This document shows positions 50,359 through 62,670 of a stretch of 64,000 bases of DNA, in pieces; position 1 is the first letter of the stretch, and each line of letters opens with the position of its first letter. This DNA comes from Pestalotiopsis fici W106-1 (taxonomy: Eukaryota; Ascomycota; Sordariomycetes; Amphisphaeriales; Sporocadaceae), in the NCBI RefSeq assembly GCF_000516985.1, contig NW_006917091.1:5003713-5067712 (forward strand), in the 5' to 3' direction. The notes under the pieces are model-generated. The model saw nothing but the letters and a program-made list of their open reading frames with translations, ran no database searches and was not told where the DNA came from. The position numbers and the translations under genes were made by a program.

Positions 50359-51248
50359 GTTGGGCGGCCGCTTGGTGGGAAATGATGAAAGCAGGTGATG
50401 TTGCCCCTGGAGTGTGGTTGGAATAGTTTGTTGCGCGCGACCGCAAGCTGCGAAATTTGTTTGCGTAAAGGCACCTTAGCTCTGGTTGGCTTAAGCTTTT
50501 TTAGTTGGCTAAGCAGGTGCGGAAAGGCAGCTCCTAGACAAAGTGACCCGGAGGTGTGGCCTTATTGATACCGTTGAGGCAAGACCCTGAAAATTTACGT
50601 ATTCCAAGTAGGGATTCTGATCATGCTGGGAGGGATTGCGCTAAACTCGCTCCTATATTCTTCCACCGGGGACACCCTGCTACAGTAGCATTCGGTACGT
50701 TTCTGGGCAGCTAACTGCTTCTCTCGCTCTAGCAACGACGGTGAACATGTCATTACACAATATTCACTATACTGCGTTCAAAGTTACTAGGTATGTTTGA
50801 TGCGATTACTGAAAAGAATCAAACATACCAAGGTTGAATTTTGAGCTGCTTGCGCGTGCTTGCAGCTTCTCCTGCTGTGTACATACTTGGGTAAGGTAAT
50901 GTATGTCGGCTGGCCCGCACTGTACTCTGTAGCGCCAATTCTAGTTGATACGTGACAAGAATCCATGAATGCGACTGCACGGACAGGGGTGAGGTAGGTG
51001 TGTATGCTGCTCATTCAACAACACCATCTTGCGCGACAAGTCCCCTATAGCCACACGTTCTTGGTGTTGCACCAGCGCATTGAGGAAGTTAACACCAAGG
51101 AATTGGATCGTAATTGCAGCTTCGACCACACTGCAAATGCCGGATATGTGAGCTTGCGACCTAGAGCAACGTTCCGCGCCAAGTACTTGACCTGCCTTGA
51201 CCGACCAGCTCGTCTCTACCTTCAACACAGATACAAGTTCGACTGGCC
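50359..51248. promoter_or_regulatory. Divergent promoter region, Prp40/Trs65
   Basis: 890 bp between divergent ATGs. Both genes are housekeeping, so a shared promoter is plausible but not shown. Overlapping short frames are not supported. Confidence 0.5.
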
Positions 51249-53174
51249 ATGCCAACCATGCCGCAGAGCTCTTCCTCGTCCGGTTGGGAGTTTATAGACA
51301 ACTCAACACTCACGTATTTCATACCACTTGCGACCGACTTCAATGTCGAACAAGTCTTCCGTCCGAATGGCGAGAGCAACACTACCGCCTTGGACTCCAT
51401 AGAGTATAGGGAGTCGTTATTCTTTGGTATGGCTGATGTCCGACATCCACGAATCAACTTCTCACATTGCTCATCATAGACACCAGATGAATCGGTCGAC
51501 GTATACCTCGTACTCAAAACACCTGCTGTGGAGGACAAAGTCCTACGATCTTCCCTACGGAGGTTAATCGTATCTCTCGAAGCCAAGATTGTGAACAGTG
51601 GTAGTACCGATCGAGACAGCGCGCGGACCTCCGAAATCGTATACAGCGGGACAGTGGAAGAGACACAAGAGCCCATCATCATATCAGAGAACGACAATGA
51701 TGATGAAGAAGGATACTCTTTTGCTATTTGGAAACTATCCGTCTTCCTTTCGCGGCCTAGAATCAGGCTGCAAAGCCCTTCGGCGGTCTTTGTAGCCAGT
51801 GCAGCTTTCAGACCTGCAGAGCTGTCCTTGTCGAGTCAACTGAATGACGGCTATCTTCCAAGTGGTGTTGCCTCGGGCCTCAACTTGCTCGAGTCTCTTG
51901 GAAGCGACCCTGCGATGAATGGAATCGAGCCAAGATTATCAGCACTACGTGTCTCCCGCGTGGCCCCGTTGACACCACAAAGCAGAGACCTATCGAAACC
52001 CATCAAGTCTTCGCCAAAGCAGCTAGCTTTGCGAGTAGCCCCAGCAGTACATTCTCGCATACGCTTTGCGCGACCAAATACCACACCGCCAAGTCCAACC
52101 ATCATCGCCATGCTGGAGATAGATTTTACACCATTTTTTGACTGTGAAATGTCCCTTACATCCATCAAGATGTCTGTTGCAGATGGCAGAGTTGAGGACT
52201 TGTCTTCGCAACCAGAAATGAGCTTGCCAATGTCGTGTGTGGCTCATGACCACATTACGTTCTTGTACCGCATCGTTCCCGAAGAAATGGAGACGCTGGC
52301 CAAGAACCCTACGCGCGACCTAAACATTGCGATAGAAATGACAGCTTTGGAACAGCCCGGCGTGTGCACCCCAAAGCTCACAATGGCATGGACTACGAAT
52401 GTGGACTTTACTCTGCCTGTAAACCCGGGCTTTGGTTCGGCTCTGCAGCCCATACAGCGCTCACACAGACCGAGCCAGCTCTCCATCAATAGCATGATGT
52501 CTCTCGGCTCACCGGCCATTGCGCGACCAGACTCCCTCCCTTCTCTTGAGGCGGCAACGAATAAACCCGACGCCAACCTCCCAGATCTAGGTATCACCGT
52601 GACATTTACGGGCCCGCCACCCACGGAGAAGATCTATCCCGGACAAGTTTTCAGTTGGTCAGTTCTGGTGGTGAACCGCTCACCACCAACTTCGCATGCT
52701 ACAGCGCGAAAGCTAGCCCTGGTTGTAATTCCCAAACGGCGTCGCAATGAAACCCGCGTCAACCGAGCACCGTCTATTTCGCCGGCAGCAGCGGCCACGA
52801 CTCCTCAACCTCAATCCAAGGCGCCGCATGCCGACCGAGAGGTGGCCGATGCCGTTCTCGATGATCACATTATCCACTCCATTCAGAGAAGTAGCGTGGT
52901 AGATAGCACCGAGGTCGTATCTCTGAGCGCCGACGTGCGTGTTGGACCACTGGCACCTGGCTCGTGCCACGTTGTCGAGCTCCGGTTCATGGCTGTGAAG
53001 ACGGGCATCCTCGGCATCGAAGCCGTGCGGGTCGTTGACCTCAACAGTGGAGAACATGTAGATATTCGCGAGGTACCCTCCATTATCGTAGACTCTCCCG
53101 AAGCTCAATCCGTTGCTAGCAAGGACTTGGAGCTAGAAACAAGCAGTGAGCGCCTGGTTACTGCAGAGGCCTGA
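51249..53174 (+). CDS. trs65: TRAPPII subunit Trs65
   Basis: Subunit of the TRAPPII tethering complex, which at the Golgi activates Rab11-type (Ypt31/32) GTPases. Exons 51249-51426 and 51487-53174 join across a 60-bp intron (GTATGG...CACCAG) and give 621 residues; the earlier AG at 51478 would break the frame, and the later one yields SLFFDESVDVYLVLKTP. The N-terminal GWEFIDNSTLTYFIPL and the following beta-rich region, a long Ser/Pro-rich middle, and the C-terminal IYPGQVFSWSVLVVNRS block with beta strands (Ig-like in the family) fit fungal Trs65. The last block ends near IREVPSIIVDSP. Identification is from general resemblance to ascomycete Trs65, as there is no catalytic motif to check. 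Confidence 0.82.
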
Positions 53175-53706
53175 AAAGGTCATCGACGAGAAGGATGAGA
53201 TCATTCTACAGATAGCCATATAGTAATGCAATATGATCATTTTCAAGCAAGTGCACATTTCCACCCAGTGAGACTCGAGGCCAATATTTCATATCAACCA
53301 GGCCTCGGGCCACATGTTCTAAGCAGCGCTATTCACAACTCGAACCAAAGGCACAAAGCACCGCTTCGTAGTGAGAATATAGATAATATTGTATACCTAG
53401 TAAGTACTTGTGTATTCCACTCGTGTTGTCGTACTCTGTACGACAAACGCAACCTTCCTGCGACGAGAGAAGATGATGCAATAGTAATTGAAAAGACGTA
53501 TGTACATTACAAATAGACACATTCGTTCCTTCGACATGTCCAGCTGAGATAGAAACCAGCCTTTTTTGTTTTTCTTTTCGGGAGCCCACTTTATCCTGTG
53601 AAACCATCCAAGGTTTCCTAAATCCAACAGCGATCAAAGGAGTGAATCCGGTAAGGGGTAGTCGCATTATCATGGTCCATTTTGTCATGGGATTTTTTTT
53701 CTTTTT
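53175..53706. other. Intergenic, convergent Trs65 and AT-hook gene ends
   Basis: 532 bp between opposing stop codons, with T-rich runs near 53691-53709 that belong to the 3' region of the minus-strand gene. Nothing else seen. Confidence 0.6.
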
Positions 53707-55002
53707 TTACTCATCGGCCTTGCCTTGGCTGCGAGTCTTCCTGGCGGTCTTGCCTACGGGGGCGGGCTCCTTCTTTTCCTTCTTGGGACGCCCAACCTTT
53801 TTGATAGTGTTGCTCACCTTGTCGGCAACTCTCTTGATGGGTGACTCTTTTTGCTTCTTCGCGGCAGGTGCCTGCTGCTCGGCTGCCTCGTCGCCATTGA
53901 CCGCAGCAGCGGCAGGTTCCTCGGCCTTGCGCTTCTGTCCCGACTTGGGCTTCTCCGCAACGAGCTCGCTGACGGCGGGCACCGCTTCGGGCTGAGAGGG
54001 CCCGGTGGTTACTGTGGGCTGCGCGTCGGTCACTTCGGCGTCCTTCTTCTCCTCAGAAACCGCCGTGGCTGCGGGTTCTTTGGTAGGCTCTGGGCTGACT
54101 ACATCTTCCGCAGCCTTGAGCTTGGTGGTTGGTCCCTCCGGATCGGGCACTTCCTCTAGGGAGACTGGCTTGGGGGGTTCATTGGATAGCTCCTCATTCG
54201 TAGAAGCTGCAGCAGCACTGGGCTTTGCATTGATTGGCGCAGAGCTGGTCAGGTTGTCGCTGGGCTTTTCCGGCTGTGCAGCCAATTGATCGGCCTCGGC
54301 CTCTGCTGCCTTTACAGAGTCTGTGCCTGCTCCTGCTGTCTTGTTAGTCTCCATCACCTGTGCGCATTGCGGCGTAACAAGACTCCTGTGCATGGTTCGA
54401 AGCTAGACAGTATCACATTGATGCTGATTCCGGATGCGCCAACCCTCCCACAGTGAAAGAGACTTGCGCAGATGCATTGATGGCAAGTTCCCAACCGTAC
54501 AAGATTATGAACCTTAGGCTTTTGCTGCTTAACTTACCTGGTGCGGTAGTTGCTCCATTCACTGGTACTGCGGTCTCTGATTCTCCAAGACCTTTTGAAG
54601 GCTCGGTTTCGGATGTAGAAGCCGGTACTGGCACTGATGATGTCTCATTTGTCTTGGCAGGTTCATCCGCCGAAGCAGGAAGTGTAGAAGTTGGGTTGGC
54701 GCTCTTCACTTCTTGTGTTTCTGGAGGAGTTGGCGGCGCATTACCACCAATGGTGCTGGCGGGCTTGTTGGCGACTATACGAATGCATTGGCGTTAGCGC
54801 ATCCTGTCGCGCAGACGGCGCATATGGAGCATTGCTACATTGGGAGCAGACGATTAGACAATGGCCACTTGGCTGCCTAGCAATCCGGTCACATCTACTA
54901 TGCGACGATGAAAAGCTGGAATAACTGCGCGCGCGCGGAGGATTGTTTGGGTGCGCATGTTGGCGTACCTGGGTTGGCGCTCTGAGTCGCGAGGTCGGCC
55001 AT
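53707..55002 (-). CDS. Disordered nuclear protein with AT-hook-like motif
   Basis: Three exons (55002-54969, 54774-54538, 54335-53707; introns of 194 and 202 bp) give 299 residues starting MADLATQSANP. The second acceptor is set by frame: after a single leftover G only the AG at 54336 keeps the frame open, and a CTAAC branch-site-like word lies just upstream of it. The protein is almost wholly low-complexity: Ala, Pro, Ser, Thr and Glu rich, then a Lys-rich end. The last 35 residues hold KKVGRPKKEKKEP, an AT-hook-like GRPKK core, and GKTARKTRSQGK. Known proteins with such tails bind minor-groove DNA or chromatin, so a nuclear role is inferred. No catalytic domain is seen and I cannot name it. 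Confidence 0.72.
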
Positions 55003-57781
55003 TGCGATGACGTAAGGGGTTAGTCTGGTGAAGCTCTATAAAGTGTTATGCGCCGGGCGGTTTTGCACGCGGAATAATACGAGACGGTCGCCGGCAAATA
55101 TGTCGTCGAGTAAGACGGGGTTGCAACAGTGAGGTCGAGAGCTTGCAATTTGCTCGATGGGAAGTCGTAAGACTTGCTATAGGCGGCGGCCACACACGTG
55201 GAAAGAGAAAAGGATATGTCAAAAGGAGCAACAAGATGAGAGGTTGGGAGGTGGTAGAGTGTGTACCTTGGATGTAAGTGAAGTGAAGTAAGGTGAGGTG
55301 AGGTAGGGTTGGATAAGCTGCAAGCACGGTAGAAGCTCAAACAAATTAGAGTCAAGGCGGATCGGGAAAACAATGAACAAGAAGCTTTAGAGACTGGAGT
55401 CGTGTACACATTTACCTACGTAAGTGTGTAGAACAGACAGAAGTAAGAAGTACGGAGTACTTTGGTTACATCAGAGACGCACAGCTGCACGCAACCTACC
55501 TATTGCTACTGGGAGCCCAGAGGAGGTATCCATCCGTCACAAATTGCCTTGCCTGCCTACCCCCAGTTTCCCTCGTGGAAAAGTGACTAAAACCTAGGTA
55601 CCAAGCCTACCGATTGCCGCAAGGAAGGGAAGGAAGCAATATGTGTGTGCGTGTGTGAGTGAGAGTGTGTGTGTGCGCGCAGGATCAATCTCCGCAGATT
55701 TCTGTTGTCCGTGTTTCTACTTGAGCTTGGACTGGATCGGGGAAACAGTGAGAGGGGAAAAGCGCCGGCGCACGCGGGTGAGAAAGAGACTGCATGTGGT
55801 TCAGCTTTGTTAAACTTGGATCAGCGACAGATCGAGGATCAAGCCTCCAGCCGAAGGAAGCCACTCGCCAGCCCGGCATAATGCTTGAGAATGCAGCTCC
55901 ATTGGCGAGTCGTCGAGTTTCTGACAATACCTAGCAATAGGCTAGACGAGGTACAGGTACGTGCCAGGCTTGTGACATAGCAGATCCTCTCTGACTGGTT
56001 TCTGTGTCTTGTCTATGCTTGTCTAGATCTGAGAGGCGCACTGAACCGAGTCGAATTGGATCGAACCTGCTGCCAAATTCTTTGGCCCAGTGCTGTTGTG
56101 CTCTCGTATTTTGCATCTCTTGGGGGGTTCCACAGCACAACAGAAAACACCACACATCAACCAGCTTCGGAGCATTGCAAGTAGGTATCCCACGATGACG
56201 TGCATTTGTTTGTTTGCGCAAAGCAGGAACAGTAATAGTAGTGATACCAAACTGATTCTGGAATGTTATTGTGATTACCTACCTACATCAAACGACTGTA
56301 TCATTTGCTGCAGGACGCATCGACCGACAGCCTCCAGTAGGTAAATAAGCAGACTGTTGAATCTCATCTTCGATAGCCGGGGGCCTGGCTGGCAGTTCGG
56401 AACTGATCTTCCTACAAATCTTTCGTCTCGACTCAAACCTCTCAATGGCTTTGTGGGGAAAATAGCGGGGATGTATTAGCTGACTGCTGAATGACGAAAT
56501 CTGCACGGACCAGTCAGCGAAAAGAGGAGCCAAGCCAGATGCAGGTCCGTCCCTTCGGGGCCGTCCTCGGAACCAGTATGATTTCTGCGTCTCTTTTCCA
56601 GTGGCTGGCCGCTACCAGCTGGTAGGTTGATTTTCAACTACCGCTCTTCGATCGTTTCTTGATTGACGAGTATATTATATGAATATATTATATGAATGTT
56701 GTTGCTTATTGCAGCAGCAGCACATGTAGCGAAACCGCCATTTACAGTAGGCGATCTTCCTCTTCTTGACCCCCAAGTGTCAGATTCACTAGGCCAGCTC
56801 TATTGCAGCGCTCAATCCGCTCTGCTGCGACAACACGAATGGCCTGATAGGGCGGCGGCGGCCCCCCGCACGCCATTAAAAGGTTATCAGAGCAAATGCT
56901 GAGCCAGCCACAAAGCTTTCTCTAATGGCCAGACTTGGTGTCTCCCAAAGCAGGTCTCGGCCGTGTGTGATCAGTCTAGCATCTGGGAACATGCTCGGCA
57001 CTCACGTCTCAATGAGTGGCCAGGAATCGAAGCAAATGATTTCCCTCTGCAACAGTCCTTCGCTTCTATCCGCCTCATGGGAAAAAACGTCATTCCTTTT
57101 GCTAAGCAAGAAACAGCTTTATTGATATCGAGCCTCTCAGCCTCGTAGAGACGGAGATGCCGAATTCCGTCCGCCAAGTTCTTGGATTGCAGATAGGAAG
57201 CTTGCCACGTGACTTGGCGGCCGGAAGCGGCTCTGTGAGTGGACAAGACCGGGCCCGACGCATACGCTGCTTCGGGGCCAAGATGACGGATGGACTGATG
57301 ATGCGAAGCATCACATTTATATGACCAAAGTGGTGGGAAACCAAAAGTCTTGGAGTGGCTTCTGCCAATGTTGTGACAATCTGTAATACCAATCAGCAGT
57401 CGCCTCCCGACCGTTTGGTTCTACTAGGACCATGTCAAGCCCATGCTGCCGTGGCCTGAGGTCATGTTATAGAGTTCTTGGGTTTTTGGCACCAAGGTGC
57501 TAGATTCATGACTTGATGCTGGGCATCTCCACGGGCTGTCAATGTTTCCATGATGTTGCAAGTATATAAGTTGGGTACCTGCCCGAATGTTGTCAAAGAA
57601 AATATTCTAGAAATCAAACGTCCTGACGACGAATGTCTCGGTCACATTCCATGAGCTACCAACCACAGATTTGCCAAGTATTCTCTCTGCAACCCGGCTG
57701 ATCATTATTGCTCATATCTCAACTTCATGGAAGTGTACACAATCTCTCGACTCTCCGCGGCGACTCCACTAGTGCTTTACA
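55003..57781. other. Intergenic, AT-hook gene to ENA ATPase
   Basis: About 2.8 kb with two promoters (the minus-strand AT-hook gene and the ENA ATPase). Contains GT/GC-rich simple sequence at 55641-55680 and a short direct duplication of ATATTATATGA near 56671-56694. Several TACCTA/CCTACC words occur at 55.5-56.3 kb. No gene supported. Confidence 0.55.
55641..55680. repeat. (GT)n/(GC)n simple sequence
   Basis: Imperfect GTGTGTGC and GTGAGTGAGAG units ending in GCGCGC. Confidence 0.85.
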
Positions 57782-60700
57782 ATGGCCGGGGAATTTGAAA
57801 AACATCCCTTCCTTCTACCAGTCCAAGATGTCGCCAAACAATTTGACACGGACATGGAAAGGGGTCTGACGTCTGCACAAGTTGCCCAACTACAGGAAAA
57901 ATTCCCACCGAATGAGCTCGACGTTGGTGGTGCCATCCCTTGGTACACCATTTTTTTGCGACAACTTCTTAATGCCATGATCCTGGTAAGTTCTGAGCAT
58001 CTCATCTTGGAGAGACGAATGCAATAATACTAAGAAAACAGGTTCTCTTCTTCGCAATGGGATTGAGTTTTGGTGTCCAGGACTATGTTGAAGGTGGCGT
58101 CCTTGCCGCTGTCATCTTTCTCAATGTCTCTGTTGGTTTCTACCAAGAATATGGCGCTGAGAAGAAAATGGAGGCTCTGAGAGCGCTGTCATCCCCTAGC
58201 GCACATGTTTTGCGTGATGGCAAGACTCAAGTCATCCCCAAGTAAGTTGCCCTGGTACTGGTAGTTTCGACACAGTCTGCTGATGCCTTGATATAGCTCG
58301 GAAGTTGTCCCTGGAGATATTGTCCTCCTGAAAATGGGCGACACTATTCCAGCCGATCTCCGTCTTTTTGAAGTGATGAATCTAACATCAGACGAACAAT
58401 CCTTGACCGGCGAATCTGTGCCGGTCGAGAAGATCGAGCAGCATCTGGAGTCCGAGGAACTAGGCATTGGCGATCGAATCAATATTGCATATGGAACCAC
58501 CGTCGTTCGCAAAGGCCGTGGTCGTGGCATCGTGATCGCAACTGGTATGCAAACCGAGGTTGGCAAGATTGCTGCCTCCACGACCAAGAAGAACAGAAAA
58601 GCCGGTCGTTCCATGAATTACAAGAAATATGGAAAGCGTCAACCTGTTGTCGGATTGACTAAGCGCATCTGGGACTTTGTGGGCAAGTTCTTGTGAGTGT
58701 TTCGAATCAATATTCTTTTCCCCATCATCAAACTTATACGGCTAACCCGGCGCTTTAGGGGCCTGACTGAAGGTACACCACTACAGATCAAATTGTCCAA
58801 GCTAGCCTACATTTTATTCGGCTGTGCACTCGTTTTGGCAGTTATTGTGTTTGGCGTCAATAAGTTCAATGTACCCAAAGAGGTCATCATTTACGCAATT
58901 TCCACTGGCATCGCCATTATACCCGAATCCCTAGTGGCTGTTTTGACAATAACAATGGTCGTGGCTACCACAGTCATGAGAAAAGCCAATGTTGTCGTGC
59001 GAGATCTTTCAGCGCTCGAGGCACTCGGTGGAGTCACCAACATCTGCTCCGACAAGACGGGAACGCTCACGCAAGGCGCCATGATTGTGAAGAAGGTCTG
59101 GATTCCACGCAAAAAGGTCTATACTGTTCACGATTCCAAGGACCCCAGCAATCCTACTATTGGCCGCGTCACCTGGGCTGAGGCGGATGAGAACAAGCCT
59201 GGTGCCGATCCAGAGAAGCGTGACTTTGACCAAGAGCGAAGTGCTACTGCGCTCAAGTTTGATGTCCCCGACGAGAAAGCCAACTTTAGATCAACCAAGA
59301 AGAACGAGGCTGAGGCATCCATGACCGCTGAGCTCGAAGCATTCCTTCTTTCTGCCGCTCTATGCAACTTGGCTACCGTCCGCCAAGAGACAGAAGCCAA
59401 TGCTGATGAACGCAAGTGGAAGACAACAGGCGAGCCCACTGAGATTGCCTTGCAAGTTTTCGCGCATCGGTTCAACAAGGGCAAGAAGACCCTAGAGGGT
59501 GAGGGCGGCTGGAAGCAGGTCGCCGAATTTCCATTCGACAGCTCCATCAAACGTATGTCGGTGATTTACAATCATCCGGACATCGATCACAGTATGGTTT
59601 TCACAAAGGGCGCTGTCGAGCGGGTCCTGGACTTGTGTACAAGTGCTGGCGTTGGAGACTACGCCGAGGAAATGACTGACTCGTACAAGGAACTCATCCT
59701 CAAGCAAATGGATGATTTTGCTTCTCAAGGGCAGCGTGTGCTTGCCATTGCCTCGCGGCCGTGGCATGGCCACTACGATGAAAAGTCCTCCTCCGAAGGC
59801 CACGACGAGGATGATGCGCTACGAAAGTCAGTCGAGTCGGGCCTCACTCTCGTTGGGCTGGCAGGCATCTACGACCCTCCTCGTCGCGAAACCACCCCTG
59901 CGATTGCTGAATGCTCCACGGCGGGTATCAAGGTTCACATGCTCACCGGCGACCACCCAGCGACCGCAACAGCCATTGCCAAGGAGGTTGGAATCTTGCC
60001 GCACAATATGGGAATCTTCCCAGCCGACGTTGCCGATTCCGTCATCCAAAAGGCCTCCGACTTTGACAAGCTCTCAGATGCCGAGATCGATGCCCTGCCC
60101 GAACTTCCCTTGGTTCTAGCCCGCTGTGCTCCCGACACAAAGACGCGGATGATTGAGGCGCTCCGTCGCCGAAATGCCTTCATGGCCATGACTGGTGACG
60201 GCGTGAACGACGCACCATCGCTATCTCGTGCCGATGTCGGCATCGCCATGGGCTCCGGGTCCGACGTAGCCAAGTCGGCAGCCAAGATTGTGCTGACGGA
60301 CGACAAGTTCAACTCGATCGTGGCCGCCATTCGGGAGGGGCGGCGCATGTTTGACAATATCCAAAAGTTCATCCTGCACCTTCTCACTTCCAACGTCGGC
60401 GAGGTCATTCTGCTCATCTGTGGACTGGCGTTCCGAGACAGCACGGGATACTCGGTCTTCCCAATCTCTCCTTTGGAGATTCTCTGGATCAACATGCTCA
60501 CTTCCTCCTTCCCGGCCTTTGGGCTCGGACGTGAGCAAGCTTCGCCAATGGTGATGCGCAAGCCTCCGCACGACAAGAAGCGCGGCGTCTTTACTAACCA
60601 GATTCTGGTCGACATGATCGTCTACGGGCTGTTGATGGGCATCTTGACCTTGATGTCCTTTGTGGTTGTAGTATATGGCGCCAATGGTGGCAATCTCGGA

Positions 60701-61255
60701 CACGACTGCAATGGCGCCTTTTCCGACGCCTGCATCCCCGTCTTTCGCGCCCGTGCTACGGTGTTTGCCGAGCTCACCTGGCTGATTCTGATTAGTGCCT
60801 GGGAATTCAAGGACCTCCGGCGCTCCATGTTCAAGCTCAATCCTGATTCTGACTCCAAGTTTCCCTTCTTCAAGGATATTTACGGAAACAAGTTTCTATT
60901 CTGGGCCGTCGTGATTGGCGGTGTCTCGGTCTTTCCAGTCGTCTACATTCCCGTGGTCAACACCAACGTCTTCAAGCATACCGCTATTTCGTGGGAGTGG
61001 GCGATTGTCGTGGCCGCGCTATTCTTGTTCGTAGCTGGCGTTGAGTTGTGGAAGATGACCAAGCGTGTCTTTGGCCTGTTGGAGGACAAGGCCGTGGTCA
61101 AGGGTGCCTTTAGCCAGGGAGAGACGGAGGGTCGTCGGTTCACACACACTATGAGTTTCAGCAGTTTAAAGAGCTGGCGCAGCTTTGGAAAGAAGAATAC
61201 GAGTGACTCTAGGATCAACAACGTCTCTCGAAGTGTCTCGAAGAGCAGGATGTAA
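57782..61255 (+). CDS. ena1: ENA-type P-type ATPase (Na+/K+ efflux)
   Basis: Type IID P-type ATPase of the fungal ENA group, which pumps Na+ or K+ out across the plasma membrane under salt or alkaline stress. Four exons (57782-57985, 58042-58241, 58297-58692, 58759-61255) with 55-66-bp introns give 1098 residues. Motifs in order: N-terminal cation-ATPase domain (GLTSAQVAQLQEKFPPNEL), actuator TGES (LTGESVPVEK), membrane helix 4 IPESLVAVLTI, phosphorylation loop ICSDKTGTLTQG with Asp365, nucleotide-binding KGAVERVLDLC, MLTGDHPATA, hinge MTGDGVNDAPSL, and the C-terminal membrane helices. IPESLVAVLT rather than calcium-pump IPEGLPAVVT in helix 4 marks ENA pumps. Every catalytic motif is present. 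The tail is basic and Ser-rich. ENA genes are typically induced by salt and pH; I cannot show the sites here. Confidence 0.94.
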
Positions 61256-61428
61256 TTGCAGCATGATAAAGTATATGGTATTTCAGCAAAGAACAAGGGC
61301 TTGTGTTTAGGAATAATGATATATGGAGAATCTACTTTCAGATCTAAATGGCTTGGTCTAGGTATTTGATATTATACAGATAATGATCAATATGCAGTGC
61401 GTTTTCTCGATTCCTTGCCGTGTTGACT

Positions 61429-62670
61429 CTATTTCCAGAAAATCTTCCCTTCCATCAGCCGCCTTGCAGTACGAAATACGGTGGCAACTTCGAGGTCTCC
61501 GTCTTGGTCGTACTTGGCATCCACCTTTATAGTGCCACTCGCATGATTAATGACGAGGCCATCACCACCATGTTGTACGCATTGATATACCGTACTGCCT
61601 GGCAGCTTGGCAGCCGCCGCCGCAGCCAAGGCCACAGTGACGGGTATCGCCTTGTGCGGCTGGCCGACCGACAGCGCCCGCGCCGTCAAACCTTCCTCGG
61701 CGGGAGACACCATGGTGATCTTGGGGACGCTACCAGGTACCTCCTCCGGCGACGGCGCGAGACCCATCAAGACGCCGGCCTGGCGGCGAATCTTGTCGAG
61801 CGTTGCGAGCAGCGTCGGGTGGTCGTCGATTTGCTGCGGCGTTAAGTCGCCCGGGACCCCGAGGTCTGACGCGAGCACGAAGCAGGCAGGATTGGCAACG
61901 TCGATGCACGTCGTGGCGACGCCTCCGATGAGATCGGTCGCGGTGCCCGACGGCAGCAGCTTGCCGGTCCGGGACCCGGCCGGGCGGACAAATTCTAGCC
62001 GTACGGGCGCCGCAGTTCCGGCAACACCGTCAATCGCCAAGTCACCGTGGGCAGCGGCCTCGCCCTCTACAACGGGGAAGACGGCGTGAATGATCTTGCC
62101 CGTGTTGGTGTTGTGGATGCGGACCGTGACATCGCAGGGCACCGCAGTCACAGGCACCTCAACCAGGCCCGCGTCGACGGCAAAGGGTCCCACTGCCGCC
62201 GACATGTTGCCGCAGTTGCTCGAGTAGTCGACATGGTCGTCGCGGACGCCAAGCGACACAAAGGTGTAGTCAACGTCGGCGGTGTCATTCGTCAACTGCG
62301 ACCGCCCAACCACGCACACCTTGGACAGGCTCGAGATACCACCGCCCATGCCATCGAGCTGTCGCCCGCTCTGTGCGTCTGGGCTTCCGATCACGCCTAG
62401 AAAGGGTGCCCGCCAGGCTTCTCTATCTGCCGGTAGGTCGTCCGCCTTGAACATAACGGCGCGCGAAGTCCCGCCGCGGTAATAGGCTGCTGGCAGAGAG
62501 TGCTGCTTGCGCGCTGTGTGATTCGAGCGACAGGGCATGACCGGCCTCGCAATCGCATGCCCAGTGACCTTCCGGCCAAGATGCCGAGCTCCATGCTGTT
62601 GGGAAATGAAAATGTGCCGCAGGCTGGATATACCGGCTGTGCAGACAGCAGGGAAATGGCAACGAACCAT
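61429..62670 (-). CDS. prpF: PrpF-family isomerase (DUF453)
   Basis: Single-exon gene for a 413-residue protein of the PrpF/4-oxalomesaconate-tautomerase superfamily (diaminopimelate-epimerase fold). Bacterial PrpF isomerises 2-methylaconitate in the 2-methylcitrate route of propionate breakdown, alongside AcnD; relatives isomerise other aconitate-like acids. Visible: YYRGGTSRAVMF at about 63-74, DGMGGGISSLSKV near 105-117, YSSNCGNMSAAVGPFA near 149-164, and VANPACFVLASDLG, all typical of the family. Residues 1-45 are rich in Arg, His and Ser and precede a second ATG (MPCRSN, residue 45); they look like a mitochondrial presequence. No aconitase-like partner is near, so the substrate is unknown. 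Convergent with the ENA gene, 173 bp between stop codons. Confidence 0.88.
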   Translation of the reverse strand: MVRCHFPAVCTAGISSLRHIFISQQHGARHLGRKVTGHAIARPVMPCRSNHTARKQHSLPAAYYRGGTSRAVMFKADDLPADREAWRAPFLGVIGSPDAQSGRQLDGMGGGISSLSKVCVVGRSQLTNDTADVDYTFVSLGVRDDHVDYSSNCGNMSAAVGPFAVDAGLVEVPVTAVPCDVTVRIHNTNTGKIIHAVFPVVEGEAAAHGDLAIDGVAGTAAPVRLEFVRPAGSRTGKLLPSGTATDLIGGVATTCIDVANPACFVLASDLGVPGDLTPQQIDDHPTLLATLDKIRRQAGVLMGLAPSPEEVPGSVPKITMVSPAEEGLTARALSVGQPHKAIPVTVALAAAAAAKLPGSTVYQCVQHGGDGLVINHASGTIKVDAKYDQDGDLEVATVFRTARRLMEGKIFWK

